NCBI GenBank assembly: GCA_039714155.1 | Contig: JBDLJX010000104.1 | Span: 1-8,762, forward strand | Length of the DNA: 8,762 nt | DNA from: SZUA-186 sp039714155 | GTDB taxonomy: Bacteria > Pseudomonadota > Gammaproteobacteria > UBA9214 | Reading direction: 5' to 3' | Part shown: one piece after another, positions 6,696-8,762 of the stretch | How the letters are laid out: each line of letters opens with the position of its first letter | Position numbering within the stretch: position 1 is the stretch's first letter | The notes under the pieces: model-generated | The model's input: the letters and a program-made list of their open reading frames with translations, nothing else | Database searches by the model: none | Told to the model about the DNA's origin: nothing | Made by a program: the position numbers and the translations under genes

Positions 6696-8375
6696 ATGAA
6701 ACGGACAAACACAGTCCTGCCGCTTTACCTGGCCCTGTGGCTGGTTATTATCACGTTACCCGTGCTTGCTGATGACGCCCTGGTCAACCTGCCGGCCCGC
6801 TGGGCAGATGTCATACAAGCCGTTGCAGCAACGGACCTGGCAGGGCAGCCGGATGATGTCCGCCAGGCACTGGAAGATGCGCGCCTGCATGTCGATACGA
6901 TGCTGCAAGCGGATAATACCGGCGCGGCCGAACTCGCGGATGCCTATGGCGAACTGGGTGCGATTTACCATGTGTACTTCCTGTTTCGGCAGGCCGGCAA
7001 TTGCTATGAAAATGCCATGGCCCTCGACCCGGGTGAATTCCGCTGGGCGTACTACCATGCCTGGCTCGCGGCATCACAGGGCCAGACAGAAACGGGCATC
7101 CAGCGCTATCAGCAGGCCAGCCGCCTGAAACCGGGTTACCTGGCGCTCGACGTCCGCCTGGCAAATGCCTGGCTGGAGGTGAATGAACTGCAGAAGGCAC
7201 AGGCCGGTTACGAGAAAACAAAAGCCGCGACCGGTCTTGAGGCGGCTGCCCTGTATGGCCTGGGACAGATTGCACTGTTACAACGGGATTATCCTGCAGC
7301 AATCGGGTTCTTCACTCGCGCACTGGAAATCCAGCCACAGGCATCCGCCATTCACTACCCGCTGGCACAGGCACTGCGGGCGAGCGGTGACAGGGAAGGG
7401 GCAAAGCAGCACCTCGAGCAGCGCGGCAGCCTGGACCCGCAGATCAAGGACCCGCAAATCGACTCCCTGAATGCCATGAAAGATAACGCGGCCGTGCATT
7501 ATATCCGTGGTATGAAGGCAGTACGGTCGCGCAAGTATGACGTTGCCGTGAAATCTTTCGGCAAGGGCCTTGCGCTCGACCCGGACAATATTCAGGCACG
7601 AATCAGTTACGCGCGTACCCTGTACCTGTCGGATGACCACCCCGGCGCTGAACAGGCACTACGGGGCGTACTCGCGAAGGATCCTGACAACAGTTTCGCC
7701 CTGTTCCTGCTGGGTGTCATCCATGACGGCAACGGCAAATCCGCAGAGGCCATACGCCTTTACCGGCAGGCATTGCAACACGACCCCGGCCACACCGGGG
7801 CAAATTTCTATATTGGCAACCAGCTGTATCGCGAGGGCAACTACGCCGGGGCCGGCAGTCATTTCGCCACGGTGATTGCGGCAGACACCAGCCATCTTGG
7901 TGCCCGCATACTCTACCTGGCCTCGCGTGAGCACAGCGGTATCCCGGCTCAGGCGCTCAAGGCCGACCTGCAGAAGGCCACCTCACAGCTCCCGGAGCAG
8001 CCATTGTTCACGTTGCGACTGGCGCAGCTTCTGGCCGTCAGTGAGGACGAAAATCTCAGAGATCCTGAAGAGGCGCTGCGGCTGGCGCAGGCACTGGTGA
8101 AACAGCAACCACAACCGGCTCACCGGGAAGCTCTGGCGCTGGCACTGGCGGCAACCGGCGACTTTGAGCAGGCAGCGTCCATACAGCAGGCACTCGTCGG
8201 CTATGCCTATATGTCAGTACCGGGCGAGGTCGGACGTCTGTCCCACATCCAGTCCCTCTATGAAGCCGGCAAGTTGCCGGCAGCCAGTGATCTTGACAAC
8301 CTGACCGCTATCAAGGCACCACCGGTGGATGTCAGCGGCCCGTTCAAGAACTACCCGACAGCAAAGCCGTATTGA
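6696..8375 (+). CDS. Exported TPR-repeat protein
   Basis: 559 residues, beginning 4 bp after the previous stop; GGAAG about 10 nt upstream is a modest ribosome site, and translational coupling is likely. Residues 1-25 form a Sec signal peptide (KR near the start, hydrophobic core LYLALWLVIITLPV, probable cleavage after VLA25). Most of the mature chain is tetratricopeptide repeats, recognisable near 82-112, 117-147, 152-182, 184-214, 218-248, 266-296, 300-330, 334-364 and 368-398, many ending in the typical AL-x-LDP turn (for example ALEIQP, GLALDPDN, ALQHDPGH). There is only one mature Cys (Cys103), no haem motif and no enzymatic motif. The C-terminal part after about 440 is still helical. 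TPR proteins are scaffolds for protein complexes; here it probably holds the cytochrome and the VCBS protein together or aids their maturation in the periplasm. It is the last gene of the operon, ending before the terminator. Confidence 0.88.
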   Translation: MKRTNTVLPLYLALWLVIITLPVLADDALVNLPARWADVIQAVAATDLAGQPDDVRQALEDARLHVDTMLQADNTGAAELADAYGELGAIYHVYFLFRQAGNCYENAMALDPGEFRWAYYHAWLAASQGQTETGIQRYQQASRLKPGYLALDVRLANAWLEVNELQKAQAGYEKTKAATGLEAAALYGLGQIALLQRDYPAAIGFFTRALEIQPQASAIHYPLAQALRASGDREGAKQHLEQRGSLDPQIKDPQIDSLNAMKDNAAVHYIRGMKAVRSRKYDVAVKSFGKGLALDPDNIQARISYARTLYLSDDHPGAEQALRGVLAKDPDNSFALFLLGVIHDGNGKSAEAIRLYRQALQHDPGHTGANFYIGNQLYREGNYAGAGSHFATVIAADTSHLGARILYLASREHSGIPAQALKADLQKATSQLPEQPLFTLRLAQLLAVSEDENLRDPEEALRLAQALVKQQPQPAHREALALALAATGDFEQAASIQQALVGYAYMSVPGEVGRLSHIQSLYEAGKLPAASDLDNLTAIKAPPVDVSGPFKNYPTAKPY

Positions 8376-8391
8376 GATGATCAGAGCAACC

Positions 8392-8413
8392 GTAGGAGCG
8401 ACTTCAGTCGCGA
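8392..8413. repeat. REP-like palindromic element
   Basis: GTAGGAGCGACTTCAGTCGCGA has the GTAGGAGCG head and a short hairpin (GCGAC at 8398-8402 pairing with GTCGC at 8407-8411). Sequences of this form are well known as scattered REP elements in Pseudomonas, Xanthomonas and other gammaproteobacteria, usually in 3' intergenic spaces, as here. Only one copy is in the window, so its repeated nature is inferred from recall of the family. Confidence 0.6.
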
Positions 8414-8416
8414 TAC

Positions 8417-8450
8417 AAAAAAAAGCGCGCCCGTCGGGCGCGCTTTTTTT
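8417..8450. terminator. Bidirectional Rho-independent terminator
   Basis: A perfect 8-bp GC stem (GCGCGCCC at 8425-8432 with GGGCGCGC at 8436-8443, loop GTC) is flanked by eight A on the left (8417-8424) and seven T on the right (8444-8450). It can therefore end the three-gene plus-strand operon and also the convergent minus-strand gene that stops at 8468. Confidence 0.93.
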
Positions 8451-8467
8451 ATACAACAAACTGCAGA

Positions 8468-8762
8468 CTACTGTGCCTTGGTAGTGGGAGCGGCCGGTGC
8501 TACCGGTGCTACCGGAGCTGCATAACCACCCCAGCCGCCGTAACCGGGATAACCACCCCAGCCGCCGTAACCCCGATAACCACCCCAGCCGCCGTAACCG
8601 GGATAACCACCCCAGCCGCCGTAACCCCGATAACCACCCCAACCGCCGTAACCGGGATAACCACCGTAGCCGTAACCGGGATAACCACCATAGCCCCACG
8701 GGCCACCGCCCCAGGGACCACCATAGTAATTACTACCACCCCACCAGGCGCTGGCCGTGCTG
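8468..8762 (-). CDS. Sulfur globule-like Gly/Tyr/Pro/Trp-rich repeat protein (3' part)
   Basis: The last 97 codons and TAG of a gene whose start lies beyond the right edge. The first visible residues, STASA followed by WWGG, look like the end of a Sec signal peptide cleaved after ASA, leaving a mature protein of about 92 residues. It opens WWGGSNYYGGPWGGGPWG, then alternates GGYPGYGGW and GGYRGYGGW nonapeptides, and ends in a Pro/Ala tail (APVAPVAPAAP). Small exported Gly/Tyr-rich repeat proteins of this kind coat periplasmic sulfur globules in Allochromatium and related sulfur oxidisers. No Cys or catalytic motif is visible, which fits a structural protein. Other low-complexity surface or cell-wall Gly/Tyr-rich proteins are possible alternatives. 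It converges on the cytochrome operon and shares its terminator. Confidence 0.78.
   Translation of the reverse strand, partial: STASAWWGGSNYYGGPWGGGPWGYGGYPGYGYGGYPGYGGWGGYRGYGGWGGYPGYGGWGGYRGYGGWGGYPGYGGWGGYAAPVAPVAPAAPTTKAQ
8524..8682. repeat. 27-bp coding tandem repeat with 54-bp higher-order period
   Basis: Five consecutive 27-bp units (8524-8550, 8551-8577, 8578-8604, 8605-8631, 8632-8658) and one 24-bp unit (8659-8682) encode the nonapeptide repeats of the sulfur globule-like protein. Units are almost identical, but the residue after GGY alternates strictly Pro, Arg, Pro, Arg, Pro through a CCC/CGG codon exchange, making a 54-bp double unit. The near identity points to recent amplification or gene conversion. 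Confidence 0.92.

Noticed and set aside
8524..8682. Evenly spaced repeats resembling a CRISPR array
   Set aside because: Units abut with no unique spacers and keep the reading frame of a Gly/Tyr-rich protein, so it is a coding tandem repeat.
8214..8699. Minus-strand frame with repeated WLSRLRRLG units
   Set aside because: It is the out-of-frame reading of the 27-bp repeat and continues across the terminator; the Gly/Tyr frame has a signal-peptide end and stops just before the terminator.

Overview
The window reads as chromosomal DNA of a sulfur-oxidising gammaproteobacterium. Three things point there: a textbook E. coli-type LexA operator (CTGT-N8-ACAG), a convergent gene at the right edge whose Gly/Tyr/Pro/Trp repeat protein looks like a sulfur globule protein of purple and colourless sulfur bacteria, and a c-type multihaem respiratory gene cluster. 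No species can be named from the sequence alone.

Layout. (1) Positions 105-1801, minus strand: a two-gene DNA damage module. A Y-family translesion polymerase with a clamp-binding motif is followed, 41 bp downstream, by a very short SRAP/YedK-like protein that keeps the family's Cys2, Glu and His but not its conserved Asn. A near-consensus -10 box lies inside a perfect LexA operator upstream of the polymerase, so the module should be SOS-induced. At the far left edge a frame reading CGRFTL after an ACG codon may be the N-terminus of a second SRAP-like gene or a remnant. (2) Positions 1802-2050: divergent control region with the LexA box facing left and a candidate FNR/DNR-type box facing right. 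(3) Positions 2051-8375, plus strand: three tightly spaced genes (gaps of 21 and 4 bp) forming one operon. They encode a five-haem c-type cytochrome fused to a His-containing five-helix membrane domain and to C-terminal TPRs; a membrane-anchored FG-GAP/VCBS protein with six calcium-type loops and a C-terminal ASPIC/UnbV domain; and an exported TPR protein. (4) Positions 8376-8467: a REP-like palindrome and a strong bidirectional terminator. (5) Positions 8468-8762, minus strand: the C-terminal 97 residues of the sulfur globule-like protein, built from a 27-bp coding repeat.

How the genes may work together. The three-gene operon looks like an uncharacterised membrane-to-periplasm electron transfer or redox complex: a quinol/haem b-type membrane part, a five-haem c-type part, a calcium-stabilised beta-propeller-like partner, and TPR scaffolds in two of the three proteins. 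Its substrate cannot be read from the sequence. The adjacent sulfur globule-like gene suggests sulfur metabolism and the candidate FNR/DNR box suggests control by oxygen or nitric oxide, but both links are inference.
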